From assembly GCA_910588165.1 (NCBI GenBank), contig CAJUOR010000004.1:1-53503 (forward strand): a DNA stretch of 53,503 nt, read 5' to 3'. The translations under genes and the position numbers were made by a program. The DNA is from an uncultured Thomasclavelia sp. Its GTDB lineage: Bacteria > Bacillota_I > Bacilli_A > Erysipelotrichales > Coprobacillaceae. Below are positions 8,409 to 18,660 of this stretch, piece after piece; within the stretch, counting starts at the first letter, position 1, and every line of letters starts with the position of its first letter. The notes beneath the pieces were generated by a model that did no database searches, was not told the DNA's origin, and was given only the letters and a program-made list of their open reading frames with translations.

Positions 8409-10719
8409 TATCGATCCAAACAAGCCACTTCTCCATGTGGCTGGTTAATAAGCTACAAAGTGTATAAGCTAAAAGGCTTAATATGACAAAGACAATTAAA
8501 CAATGGAAGTTTAAGATAATCATTTCAAAAACTTCATGTAGGAAGACTAAACAAATAATCGCCACAATGCTCATTGCGGTAAAAATTAAGCGACGATAGA
8601 ACGAATTAAGTGGATAAACATTTTTTAAAACCATCATGGTACATAAAGTTGTCATCATCACACACATCGTCGAACGTACATCATGTCCGTATCCCGAAAT
8701 GGCACAGAAGATTGAAATAAGAATAATCTCAAGAAAGACAGTCAGTGATCCGGGTAAAGATTTAGAAAGAACATTGATTAAAAATTTGCCTGAAACAAGT
8801 GTATAATCTTTTTCTAAGGTTAAAAATAAGGAAGGTAGACCAATTGCAATCGTACCTATAAAGGTTAATTGGATAGGTTCAAATGGGTATTGACTGACTG
8901 TAAACATAGTCATTAAAGTAATTAAGACAGAAAACACTGTTTTGACTAAAAACAAAGAAGCTGCATTTTGAATATGGTGAATGACTTTGCGGCCTTCAGA
9001 AAGAACGCTTGGCATATGGGAAAAGTCAGAATCAAGTAGAACGATATTGCTGACTTGCTTAGCCGCTTCACTGCCTTCTGCCATGGCAATCGAACAATCA
9101 GCTTGTTTTAAAGCCATGACATCATTGACACCATCGCCGGTCATACCGACGGTATGACCTAGGTTTTGTAAAGCCATAATCAATTCTTTTTTCTGAGTAG
9201 GTTTGACACGGCCGAAAATTTTATATTTTTGAACTGCTTCCTGAATATCCGCAAAGGAAGAAAAAGTGGAAGCATCAACATAATTGTCTGTATCTTCTAA
9301 GCCGACACGCCTTGCGATTAGGCTCACGGTTTCAGGGGCATCGCCGGAAATAATGCGAATATCGACGCCTTGTTGTTTAAAGTAATCTAATGTTTCACCG
9401 GCATTTGAGCGAATACAGTCGCTAATAGCGATTAAAGCAATCGGCTTTAAATCCGATGGCATTTGATAGCCTTCCATTTGTTGTAAACTTCTGGCAAGCG
9501 TAATGACACGCATACCATTGGTTGTATAAGTTGAGATGATTTGTTTTATTTTCTCTTCACTATCCGGAAATAAAAATTCAATAGCTCCCATCAGTAGCGT
9601 TTCATTTTCATAAACTGCCCCACTGAATTTTCTTTCCGAAGAGAAAGGAATAGGTCTGACTAAATCAGTGATGTTTTCAGCTTTACCAAAATAATCACGC
9701 AAAGCCTGACTAGTCGCATTTTCATCATTAAGACAAGCTAATATTTTTCTTACCATGCCGTCAATATCGGCATAATCGTCAATGCGATAAGTTTTTTCGA
9801 CACGCATACGCCCTTCGGTTAAAGTACCTGTTTTATCTAGGCATAAGACATCGACATGAGCCAATGTTTCAATGCAGTAAATATTATGAACTAAGGTTTT
9901 TTCCTTTGATAAAGCGACAACGCCTAAGGCTAAAGAAACACTTGTCAATAGGACTAGTCCCTCCGGTATCATGCCGGATACACCGGCAACTGTACCGATA
10001 ATACTATCGCTATAAGAACTCTGATTGGCGAAAAACTGTGTCGCAAATAGAAGTAGACCTAGCGGTAAAATAATACTGCTGACAATTTTTAAAATGAGGT
10101 CAATATTTTCTTGAAGAAGTGATTTTGGTTTCGTGCTTGTCTTAGCTTTTAACATAATTTTGCTAGAGAGATTATCCTTACCGACATGAATGACTTGGGC
10201 ATAGGCATCTCCTGCAACAATAAAACTGCCGGAATAGAGCTTATCGCCCATTTTCTTTTCAATAACATCGGGTTCACCTGTCAACAAGGATTCATTCACT
10301 TCGATAGCACCTTCTAAAATAATGCTGTCGCAGACAATCTGATTACCGCTTTTGATATGTAAGATATCATCTAGGACAATCTCACTAACCGGAATGCTTA
10401 TTTCTTGACTATTACGAATGACAACCATTTTAGCCTCGGCAATGATATTCAATTTATTTAATGTCAGCATAGCACGCACTTCCTGAACAATCCCAATGAG
10501 CATATTGCAGAACGCAACGCCGACAAACATCAGATTTTTATAAGCGCCCGAGCTGACGACTAGAAGCGCTAAGATAAAGATAATGAGATTAAAAAAAGTA
10601 CATATATTATTTTTAAGAATTTTCTTAAGTGTTAAATCATCGGGGTTTTCAAAAACATTGATTTGCCCTTTCTCGATTCTTTCATTGACATCTCTTTCAT
10701 TCAAGCCCTTGTATTCCAT
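8383..10719 (-). CDS. Cation-translocating P-type ATPase (CtpE-like)
   Basis: A membrane ion pump of 778 residues. Key motifs are LLTGEPD (TGE at 147-149) in the actuator loop, VSGMIPEGL (PEGL at 252-255) in the fourth membrane helix, CLDKTGTLTEG with phosphorylated Asp295, and GDGVNDVMALKQAD near the end of the cytosolic domain. The PEGL helix and the lack of CPC or HMA domains exclude a heavy-metal P1B pump. The overall pattern resembles the CtpE group, for which calcium transport has been reported in mycobacteria; the ion here is inferred. The start ATG follows AAGGGGTG and a clear promoter at 10743-10771. The gene is convergent with the copper operon and appears independent of it. Confidence 0.85.
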   Translation of the reverse strand: MEYKGLNERDVNERIEKGQINVFENPDDLTLKKILKNNICTFFNLIIFILALLVVSSGAYKNLMFVGVAFCNMLIGIVQEVRAMLTLNKLNIIAEAKMVVIRNSQEISIPVSEIVLDDILHIKSGNQIVCDSIILEGAIEVNESLLTGEPDVIEKKMGDKLYSGSFIVAGDAYAQVIHVGKDNLSSKIMLKAKTSTKPKSLLQENIDLILKIVSSIILPLGLLLFATQFFANQSSYSDSIIGTVAGVSGMIPEGLVLLTSVSLALGVVALSKEKTLVHNIYCIETLAHVDVLCLDKTGTLTEGRMRVEKTYRIDDYADIDGMVRKILACLNDENATSQALRDYFGKAENITDLVRPIPFSSERKFSGAVYENETLLMGAIEFLFPDSEEKIKQIISTYTTNGMRVITLARSLQQMEGYQMPSDLKPIALIAISDCIRSNAGETLDYFKQQGVDIRIISGDAPETVSLIARRVGLEDTDNYVDASTFSSFADIQEAVQKYKIFGRVKPTQKKELIMALQNLGHTVGMTGDGVNDVMALKQADCSIAMAEGSEAAKQVSNIVLLDSDFSHMPSVLSEGRKVIHHIQNAASLFLVKTVFSVLITLMTMFTVSQYPFEPIQLTFIGTIAIGLPSLFLTLEKDYTLVSGKFLINVLSKSLPGSLTVFLEIILISIFCAISGYGHDVRSTMCVMMTTLCTMMVLKNVYPLNSFYRRLIFTAMSIVAIICLVFLHEVFEMIILNFHCLIVFVILSLLAYTLCSLLTSHMEKWLVWIDKKISQVRK

Positions 10720-10742
10720 AGCAACACCCCTTATCCTCTCTT

Positions 10743-10771
10743 ATTTTACAAGAAAAAAGATGATGTGTAAA
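10743..10771 (-). promoter_or_regulatory. Promoter for the CtpE-like ATPase
   Basis: On the minus strand TTTACA (10766-10771), 17 bases, then TAAAAT (10743-10748), just upstream of the ribosome site of the ATPase gene. Confidence 0.6.
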
Positions 10772-10809
10772 TGGACTTAAGAAAAACATCAGGATTTACT
10801 TCTTTAAAA

Positions 10810-10839
10810 TTGCGACTTTTGATTGTTTTTATATATGAT
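10810..10839 (+). promoter_or_regulatory. Possible promoter for the ADP-ribosylglycohydrolase-like/glpK operon
   Basis: TTGCGA (10810-10815), 18 bases, then TATGAT (10834-10839), about 77 bases before the first gene. It is imperfect, and other -10-like sequences lie nearby. Confidence 0.4.
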
Positions 10840-10915
10840 TTGTCATAAAATAGAAGTAAGAGTGTTTGTACTAATTGAAACGAATGTCTGACAGTTGAAA
10901 AAGGGAGGATTTTAA

Positions 10916-13316
<2,401 letters not shown>

Positions 13317-13317
<1 letters not shown>

Positions 13318-13342
13318 GTGAGTAGAAATACTCATCTTTTTA
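13317..13342 (+). terminator. Terminator after glpK
   Basis: GGTGAGTA (13317-13324), loop GAAA, TACTCATC (13329-13336), then T5. The stem starts on the last base of the glpK stop codon. Confidence 0.8.
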
Positions 13343-13371
13343 TTGCGAAAATAGTTAGTGTATGCTAACAT
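13343..13371 (+). promoter_or_regulatory. feoAB promoter with overlapping palindrome
   Basis: TTGCGA (13343-13348), 17 bases, then TAACAT (13366-13371). An inverted repeat GTTAG-TGTATG-CTAAC (13354-13369) overlaps the spacer and -10. Its half-sites resemble the TTAG/CTAA arms of DtxR/IdeR-type iron operators, though the spacing differs from the classical site. Iron-dependent repression is therefore plausible. Confidence 0.5.
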
Positions 13372-13402
13372 ATAGAAGAAAACAAGAAGAGGGGGAGTGA
13401 CG

Positions 13403-13633
13403 ATGACATTAGCAACGTTAGAAATCGGACAAATGGCCAGAATTGTCAAAGTAGGTGGCGAAGGGGCCTTGCGTCGTCGTTTATTAGATATGGGGTTAAC
13501 GCCGAATACAAAAGTCATGGTACGTAAGATTGCACCTATGAAAGATCCAATTGAAATCTTCGTGCGCGATTATGAGTTGACTTTGAGAAAAGAAGATGCC
13601 TCACAAATTGAAGTTGAGGTGATTGACGCATGA
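13403..13633 (+). CDS. feoA: FeoA ferrous-iron transport accessory protein
   Basis: A 76-residue SH3-like cytosolic protein that works with FeoB in ferrous iron uptake. The segment EGALRRRLLDMGLTPNTKVMV is the typical FeoA core (basic patch then LLDMGLTPG-like turn). The ATG at 13403 has GGGGGAG about six bases upstream; an in-frame GTG at 13397 overlaps the ribosome site and is unlikely. Its stop overlaps the feoB start by four bases (ATGA), so translation is coupled. No feoC was found. Confidence 0.93.
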   Translation: MTLATLEIGQMARIVKVGGEGALRRRLLDMGLTPNTKVMVRKIAPMKDPIEIFVRDYELTLRKEDASQIEVEVIDA

Positions 13634-15633
13634 TTTTAGCACTTATCGGTAATCCAAACAGCGGAAAAACAACCTTATTTAATCAGTTAACCGGAAGTAA
13701 TCAGCACGTCGGTAATTTTCCAGGTGTAACAGTGGACAAGAAAAGTGGGACAATTAGAGATCATGATGATATCGAGGTTGTCGATTTACCGGGCATTTAT
13801 TCAATGTCACCCTATTCTAATGAGGAAATTGTTACCCGAGATTTTTTAATTAAAGAAAAGCCGCAAGCTATTATAAATATTTTAGATGCGACTAATATTG
13901 AAAGAAATCTGTATTTGTCATTACAGTTAATGGAATTAAATATTCCAATGGTTATTGCCATGAATATGATGGACGAGATGCGCAATAACGGAGGAACTAT
14001 TCGCATTCGTCAAATCAGAGAAGAATTGGGTGTGCCTATCGTTCCGATTAGTGCCTCACGAAATGAGGGGATTAGCGAACTGATTGATACAGTTATAGAT
14101 GTTGCCATGAAAGGAACGAAACCATTAAGAATGGATCTTTGCAGTGGGGCTGTTCATCGTGCCATTCATTCTATCAGTCACCAAATCGAAGACCACGCTT
14201 TGCGTTTAGGCATACCCCCACGTTTTGCCGCCACTAAAATGGTGGAGGGCGATGAGCTGATGGTTAAAATGTTGCAGCTTTCAAGTAATGAGCTAGATTT
14301 AATCGAACATCTCATTTACGAAATGGAAACAGAAATGCAAATAGACCGCTATGTCGCTTTGGCTGATATGCGTTATCAATTTATTGAATCAGTCGTGAAA
14401 AAATGTGTTGTCAAAGGTCATCGCAGCAAAGAGCGAGAGCGCAGTATCCAAATTGATAAGTGGCTGACTCATCGCTATTTAGGTATTCCGATTTTTATTG
14501 TGATCATGTTATTGATTTTTTTCCTATCATTTGAACTCATAGGCAGTGTCTTAAGCGATTGGATGGGGATAGGGATAGATGCGATTATTCAAATGATGTC
14601 AGAAGCTTTATTGGATTATGGCATCAATCCGGTTGTTTATTCAATGGTAATTGATGGAGCTATGTCAGGGATAGGCAGTGTTTTGACATTCCTACCGATT
14701 ATCGTTACGCTATTTTTCTTTTTATCCATTTTGGAGGATTCCGGCTATATGGCTCGTGTTGCCTTTGTTATGGATAAGCCTTTGCGTAAAGTCGGTTTGT
14801 CAGGACGTAGCTTTGTGCCTTTACTGATAGGTTTTGGGTGTAGTGTTCCGGCGATTATGGCGACGCGTACTTTATCAAGTGAAAGAGATCGCAAAATGAC
14901 GATTTTATTAACGCCCTTTATGAGCTGTTCGGCAAAATTGCCCATCTATGCCGTATTTACTTATGCCTTTTTCAGAGAATCGGCAACGTTTGTGATGATG
15001 GTTTTATATTTATTAGGTATGGCTACCGGTGTCTTGACCGGATTGATTTTGAATGGTTTGCAAAAGAAAAGTAATCCGGTGCCTTTCGTGATGGAATTGC
15101 CTAACTATCGTTTACCTTCTGCCACAAGTGTATGGCGTTTAGTATGGGACAAAGCCAAGGATTTCTTAGTTAAAGCTTTTACGGTGATTTTCTTAGCTTC
15201 TATGTTGATTTGGTTCTTACAGACATTTGATACAAGATTGAACGTTGTGGCTAATTCGGAAGATAGCTTACTAGCTTTAATCGGTCAATTCTTCGCACCA
15301 CTTTTTAAACCTTTAGGCTTTAGCGATTGGCGTATTTCAACCGCTTTAATGACCGGTTTCTCAGCTAAAGAGGCAGTTGTCAGCACCTTAGCGGTTTTAA
15401 CCGGAACATCAATGGACGGTTTATCTGTCGCTTTAAATAGTTTATTTACCCCTTTATCAGCTTTTGCCTTTTTAACCTTTACATTACTATATACACCATG
15501 TGTTGCAACAATCTCAGCTGCCAGCAAGGAGCTACATTCTTTTGCTCGGGCACTAGGTATGATGGCTATGCAGACAGGCATTGCATGGTTAATGGGAACA
15601 ATTGTTTATCAGTTGGGCACAATCTTGTTATAA
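13630..15633 (+). CDS. feoB: FeoB ferrous iron transporter
   Basis: Membrane ferrous-iron permease with an N-terminal G-protein domain, 667 residues. GTPase motifs are GNPNSGKT (7-14), DLPG (52-55) and NMMD (112-115). A helical linker follows, then a membrane region from about residue 275 with two inverted 'gate' repeats carrying conserved cysteines: IGFGCSVPAIMATRTL and FMSCSAKLPIYAVF. A further Cys sits in the TPCVATISAASKE block near the C-terminus. It overlaps feoA by four bases. The usual C-terminal cytosolic FeoC-like part is absent, which is common in Bacillota. Confidence 0.96.
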   Translation: MILALIGNPNSGKTTLFNQLTGSNQHVGNFPGVTVDKKSGTIRDHDDIEVVDLPGIYSMSPYSNEEIVTRDFLIKEKPQAIINILDATNIERNLYLSLQLMELNIPMVIAMNMMDEMRNNGGTIRIRQIREELGVPIVPISASRNEGISELIDTVIDVAMKGTKPLRMDLCSGAVHRAIHSISHQIEDHALRLGIPPRFAATKMVEGDELMVKMLQLSSNELDLIEHLIYEMETEMQIDRYVALADMRYQFIESVVKKCVVKGHRSKERERSIQIDKWLTHRYLGIPIFIVIMLLIFFLSFELIGSVLSDWMGIGIDAIIQMMSEALLDYGINPVVYSMVIDGAMSGIGSVLTFLPIIVTLFFFLSILEDSGYMARVAFVMDKPLRKVGLSGRSFVPLLIGFGCSVPAIMATRTLSSERDRKMTILLTPFMSCSAKLPIYAVFTYAFFRESATFVMMVLYLLGMATGVLTGLILNGLQKKSNPVPFVMELPNYRLPSATSVWRLVWDKAKDFLVKAFTVIFLASMLIWFLQTFDTRLNVVANSEDSLLALIGQFFAPLFKPLGFSDWRISTALMTGFSAKEAVVSTLAVLTGTSMDGLSVALNSLFTPLSAFAFLTFTLLYTPCVATISAASKELHSFARALGMMAMQTGIAWLMGTIVYQLGTILL

Positions 15634-15657
15634 AAGCGTGAAAAAGAAGATTTTAAC

Positions 15658-15686
15658 TTGCAAAAATGGGCAAGGTAGAGTATAAC
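15658..15686 (+). promoter_or_regulatory. Promoter for the papain-like/methionine aminopeptidase pair
   Basis: TTGCAA (15658-15663), 17 bases, TATAAC (15681-15686). The predicted start lies upstream of the hairpin at 15707, which would then be in the 5' leader. Confidence 0.5.
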
Positions 15687-15706
15687 TTAATTGATATCAA
15701 AAAGTT

Positions 15707-15727
15707 AAAAGAGTTTCGGCTCTTTTT
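15707..15727 (+). terminator. UUCG-loop hairpin with T run, after feoB and before the next gene
   Basis: AAAAGAGT (15707-15714), loop TTCG, GCTCTTTT (15719-15726), then more T's. It resembles an intrinsic terminator for feoAB. Because a promoter is predicted upstream of it, it may also attenuate the next gene. Confidence 0.6.
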
Positions 15728-15745
15728 TTGAAGGGAGCAAAAATA

Positions 15746-16315
15746 ATGAGCCAAAAAGTTTATGTCCTTTTGACACGCTCTAATACCTTAGTTTCAAGGA
15801 TAATTTACCAAGTGACAAAAGACGAATTTACCCATTGTTCATTAAGTATAGATCAAGATATGCAAAAGATGTATTCCTTTTGTCGCAGATATCCCGATTT
15901 ACCTTTACCGGCAGGATTTACATCTGAATCAATTTATCAAGGTTTTTATAAAAAACATCATACCATTCCATGTAAGTTATATAGCTTTGAAGTAAGTGAT
16001 GATGACTATGTGCGTTTAAAAGTTTCGCTTGAACAGCTGATGGAAAAAAGCAGTGAATTGAAATATGATTTGTTAGGGACTTTTTATTGCCGTTTGAATC
16101 GCGCTCATGAACGCTATAATCATCGTTATTGCTCATGGTTTGTATCAGAGCTTTTAGGGAAATTAGGCGTTTTAAATTTTAACAAACATTATTCATTAGT
16201 TCGCCCGGTAGATTTTACAGATAGAGCTGATTTGACTTTTGAATACAGCGGAACAGTCGGCGACTTAGCTAAAAAATTTGAAGAGAAAAAACATAAAGAA
16301 GAGGTAGTATCATGA
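15746..16315 (+). CDS. Permuted papain-like (YiiX/NlpC-P60 superfamily) protein
   Basis: A 189-residue protein resembling the circularly permuted papain-like fold seen in YiiX and related bacterial and poxviral proteins. In these the catalytic His comes before the Cys. Here EFTHCSLSID supplies the His near the N-terminus and RYCSWFVSELLGKLG supplies the Cys at the start of a helix, as in the family. There is no signal peptide, so it is probably cytoplasmic. The ATG at 15746 follows AAGGGAG; an upstream in-frame TTG (15728) is disregarded. Its stop overlaps the next gene by four bases. Substrate unknown; amidase, peptidase or thioesterase activity is possible. Family call is from motif pattern only. 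Confidence 0.6.
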   Translation: MSQKVYVLLTRSNTLVSRIIYQVTKDEFTHCSLSIDQDMQKMYSFCRRYPDLPLPAGFTSESIYQGFYKKHHTIPCKLYSFEVSDDDYVRLKVSLEQLMEKSSELKYDLLGTFYCRLNRAHERYNHRYCSWFVSELLGKLGVLNFNKHYSLVRPVDFTDRADLTFEYSGTVGDLAKKFEEKKHKEEVVS

Positions 16316-17184
16316 AGAAAATAGGAAGAAATGATCCATGCTGGTGTGGTAGTGGTAAAAAATATAAACAATGCCATCAGGCTTTTGATGAAAAGAAAAA
16401 GCAATTTAAACTTCAAGGAGAAGAAGTACCGACTAGAGATATGATTAAAAATGAAGCTGAAATTGCGATGATTAAAGAAAGTGCAAAAATTAACACGGCT
16501 GTCTTAGATGAAGTTGCCAAACATATTCGTGAAGGTATGACAACACAAGAAATTGATGATATTGTCTATAATTATACGACATCTTTAGGCGCTATTCCGG
16601 CACCGTTAAATTACGAAGGATTTCCGAAAAGTGTTTGTACATCTATCAACAATGAAATTTGTCACGGTATTCCCAGCAAGGATATTGTTTTGAAATCAGG
16701 AGATATTATCAACGTTGATGTTTCGACAATCTATAAAGGTTTTTATTCAGATGCCAGTCGAATGTTTTGTATCGGCGAAGTCAGTGAAGAAGCTAAGCGC
16801 TTAGTCGAGGTAACAAAAGAATGTTTGGAAAAGGGGATTGCCACAATTAAACCATGGAGCCATTTAGGTGATATCGGTGCGGCGATTGAAAAGCACGCTC
16901 ATGCCAATGGTTATTCGGTTGTCGTGGACTTTGTAGGGCATGGTGTTGGCTTAGAATTTCATGAAGAACCGGTGGTCCCACATTACGGTAGAGAAAATAC
17001 AGGTGTTCTGTTAGCACCGGGAATGATTTTTACAGTTGAACCGATGATTAACCAAGGCAGTGCAGAACTATATGTCGATCGTGAAAATAATTGGACAAGT
17101 TATACACGAGATGGTAAGCTAAGCGCTCAATGGGAATATATGATTTTAGTTACTGAAGATGGATTTGAAATTTTATCAAAGTAG
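16312..17184 (+). CDS. map: Type I methionine aminopeptidase with N-terminal SEC-C zinc motif
   Basis: Removes the initiator Met from nascent proteins. It has 290 residues: about 40 extra at the N-terminus hold a SEC-C zinc knuckle (NDPCWCGSGKKYKQCH, the CxC...CH ligands), as in some Bacillota and chlamydial enzymes that dock at ribosomes. The catalytic metal ligands are all present and correctly spaced: Asp136, Asp147, His210, Glu243 and Glu275. It is coupled by a four-base overlap to the papain-like gene. A second map copy near the ribosomal protein operon is likely elsewhere in the genome, but that is inference. Confidence 0.94.
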   Translation: MKKIGRNDPCWCGSGKKYKQCHQAFDEKKKQFKLQGEEVPTRDMIKNEAEIAMIKESAKINTAVLDEVAKHIREGMTTQEIDDIVYNYTTSLGAIPAPLNYEGFPKSVCTSINNEICHGIPSKDIVLKSGDIINVDVSTIYKGFYSDASRMFCIGEVSEEAKRLVEVTKECLEKGIATIKPWSHLGDIGAAIEKHAHANGYSVVVDFVGHGVGLEFHEEPVVPHYGRENTGVLLAPGMIFTVEPMINQGSAELYVDRENNWTSYTRDGKLSAQWEYMILVTEDGFEILSK

Positions 17185-17202
17185 GGAAAGCCCTACTTTT
17201 TT
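17180..17202 (+). terminator. Terminator after map
   Basis: AGTAGGG (17180-17186), loop AAAG, CCCTACT (17191-17197), then T's. The stem includes the stop codon. Confidence 0.85.
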
Positions 17203-17251
17203 ACATACATAAAATAGAGCATATCATCATAACATAAGTTGAGGTGATGAT

Positions 17252-17644
17252 ATGCGTTTAGAGAAAAAAGATATAGAAACATTACTTCCTTTCGGGATAG
17301 CCCTGTTATCTAAAAAAGGAAATCTAAGTGTTAAAAATATGCGTTATCTATTGGAAGATGATGCACTTGGCATTAAGGCGGAACTACTTTATGCCGGACT
17401 TCCGGTTAATGTTGAGGTTTATCTTCAGTGTTTTGTGAAGGCAGGGGCAATAGGTTTTCAATTTAAGGAAAGTCGCATTGATAGCTTATTGATGAAAGGT
17501 GATTTGTTGACATTTTTAAAACCCTTGATTAAGGGACATTCATATCTATGTATAGAAGATGATGTCTTGTATTTCTATCACCCTAAGCTAGTTGTCAAAG
17601 CATTCAATATCTCTTCTTCCAGTATCCAATTAACATTTAAATAA
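17252..17644 (+). CDS. Hypothetical protein, 130 residues
   Basis: Not recognised. A soluble-looking protein starting MRLEKKDIETLLPFGIALLSKKGN after a good ribosome site (GAGGTGAT). It has no signal peptide, membrane helix or Cys/His cluster. It alternates predicted helices and beta strands, ending in a strand-rich part. It stands alone between the map terminator and the alpha/beta hydrolase promoter. Codon use matches its neighbours, so the ORF looks real. Confidence 0.6.
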   Translation: MRLEKKDIETLLPFGIALLSKKGNLSVKNMRYLLEDDALGIKAELLYAGLPVNVEVYLQCFVKAGAIGFQFKESRIDSLLMKGDLLTFLKPLIKGHSYLCIEDDVLYFYHPKLVVKAFNISSSSIQLTFK

Positions 17645-17665
17645 GTAGTTTTTAATCCTAAATTG

Positions 17666-17674
17666 TGGTAGAAT
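17666..17674 (+). promoter_or_regulatory. Extended -10 promoter for the alpha/beta hydrolase
   Basis: TGGTAGAAT (TG, one base, TAGAAT at 17669-17674) followed by AGAAG, with no good -35. The same TGGTA-N-AATAG form precedes several other genes in the window. Confidence 0.55.
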
Positions 17675-17694
17675 AGAAGCACAAAGGAAGTGAT

Positions 17695-18594
17695 ATGATG
17701 AAGATAAAAACAAAATTGACATTAGGTTTTGTCGGAACAGCAGCCGTGAGCTTGGTTGTTTTTGATAAATGTCGCAAAGCCGGGCAGCAATTATTTGACA
17801 GAGCCTTTAGCACCAAAAAAAGAGAAGTAGATGAGCGATGTTGGTTGTATCAGAGCCCCTACGAAACATACCGGCTTAATAATAAAGAGGGCTTAAGTTT
17901 GACAGGGTATTATGTACCTAAGGAAAATCCTGATTTTACTTTTGTTATTATTCATGGTTATCATGGCGATGCTTTCCGTATGAGTGATTACGCTAAGGCT
18001 TTTTATGAAAACTTTAACTGTGATTTATTTCTTCCGGATTTAAGAGGGCATGGACAAAGCGAAGGTGAGTTTGTCGGTTACGGTTGGCAAGATAAAGAAG
18101 ATGTTAAGGAATGGGTAAAGATGTTATCTGAGTTACATCCAAACCGCAAGCTTGTCTTGTTTGGTTTATCTATGGGTGGTGGCACAGTTAATTTCTTGGC
18201 TAATCAAGATATGCCTAATGTCAAAATTTTAATTGAGGACTGTGGGTACAGTACTTTATATCAAGAATTGGATTTTCAATGCCGTTTAGAAACGAAGTTA
18301 CCGTTATGGCCGTTCTATTATGGTGTCAACCAAGAGGTTAGAAAATATTGTGGTTATCAAATCAGCGAAGCCAACGGGTTAGAGGCGGTAGGCAAAGCTA
18401 AGTATCCGATGTTGTTTATCCACGGTTTGAATGATGATGTTGTACCGACTAAGATGGTCTTTGATTTATATAATACTTGTACTTCTGAAAAGCAAATGTT
18501 TTTTGTGAAGGATACAGGTCACGCTGCTTCACTTAAAAATAGTTATAAGGCTTATATCGAAACGATGGCGGAATTTTTGAAAGAGCATTTATAA
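17695..18594 (+). CDS. Alpha/beta hydrolase (YqkD-like)
   Basis: A 299-residue serine hydrolase. The nucleophile elbow is GLSMGGG, the acid is probably the Asp in HGLNDDVVP, and the catalytic His is in DTGHAASL. The DLRGHGQSEG block and the oxyanion-region phrase IHGYHGD fit the family. The first 20 residues contain a moderately hydrophobic stretch (LGFVGTAAVSLVVF) that may act as a membrane anchor, as in YqkD of Bacillus. Two adjacent ATG codons (17695, 17698) are both usable after AAAGGAAG. Substrate unknown. Confidence 0.82.
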   Translation: MMKIKTKLTLGFVGTAAVSLVVFDKCRKAGQQLFDRAFSTKKREVDERCWLYQSPYETYRLNNKEGLSLTGYYVPKENPDFTFVIIHGYHGDAFRMSDYAKAFYENFNCDLFLPDLRGHGQSEGEFVGYGWQDKEDVKEWVKMLSELHPNRKLVLFGLSMGGGTVNFLANQDMPNVKILIEDCGYSTLYQELDFQCRLETKLPLWPFYYGVNQEVRKYCGYQISEANGLEAVGKAKYPMLFIHGLNDDVVPTKMVFDLYNTCTSEKQMFFVKDTGHAASLKNSYKAYIETMAEFLKEHL

Positions 18595-18597
18595 ACC

Positions 18598-18635
18598 AAA
18601 AGGATTTCTTTCTATAAAGAGAAGAAATCCTTTTT
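18598..18635. terminator. Bidirectional terminator
   Basis: AAAAGGATTTCTT (18598-18610) pairs perfectly with AAGAAATCCTTTT (18622-18634), flanked by A's and T's. It lies between the convergent hydrolase and dihydroorotase genes. Confidence 0.85.
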
Positions 18636-18660
18636 AAATTGCTTTTTTTAAAATGTTAGT

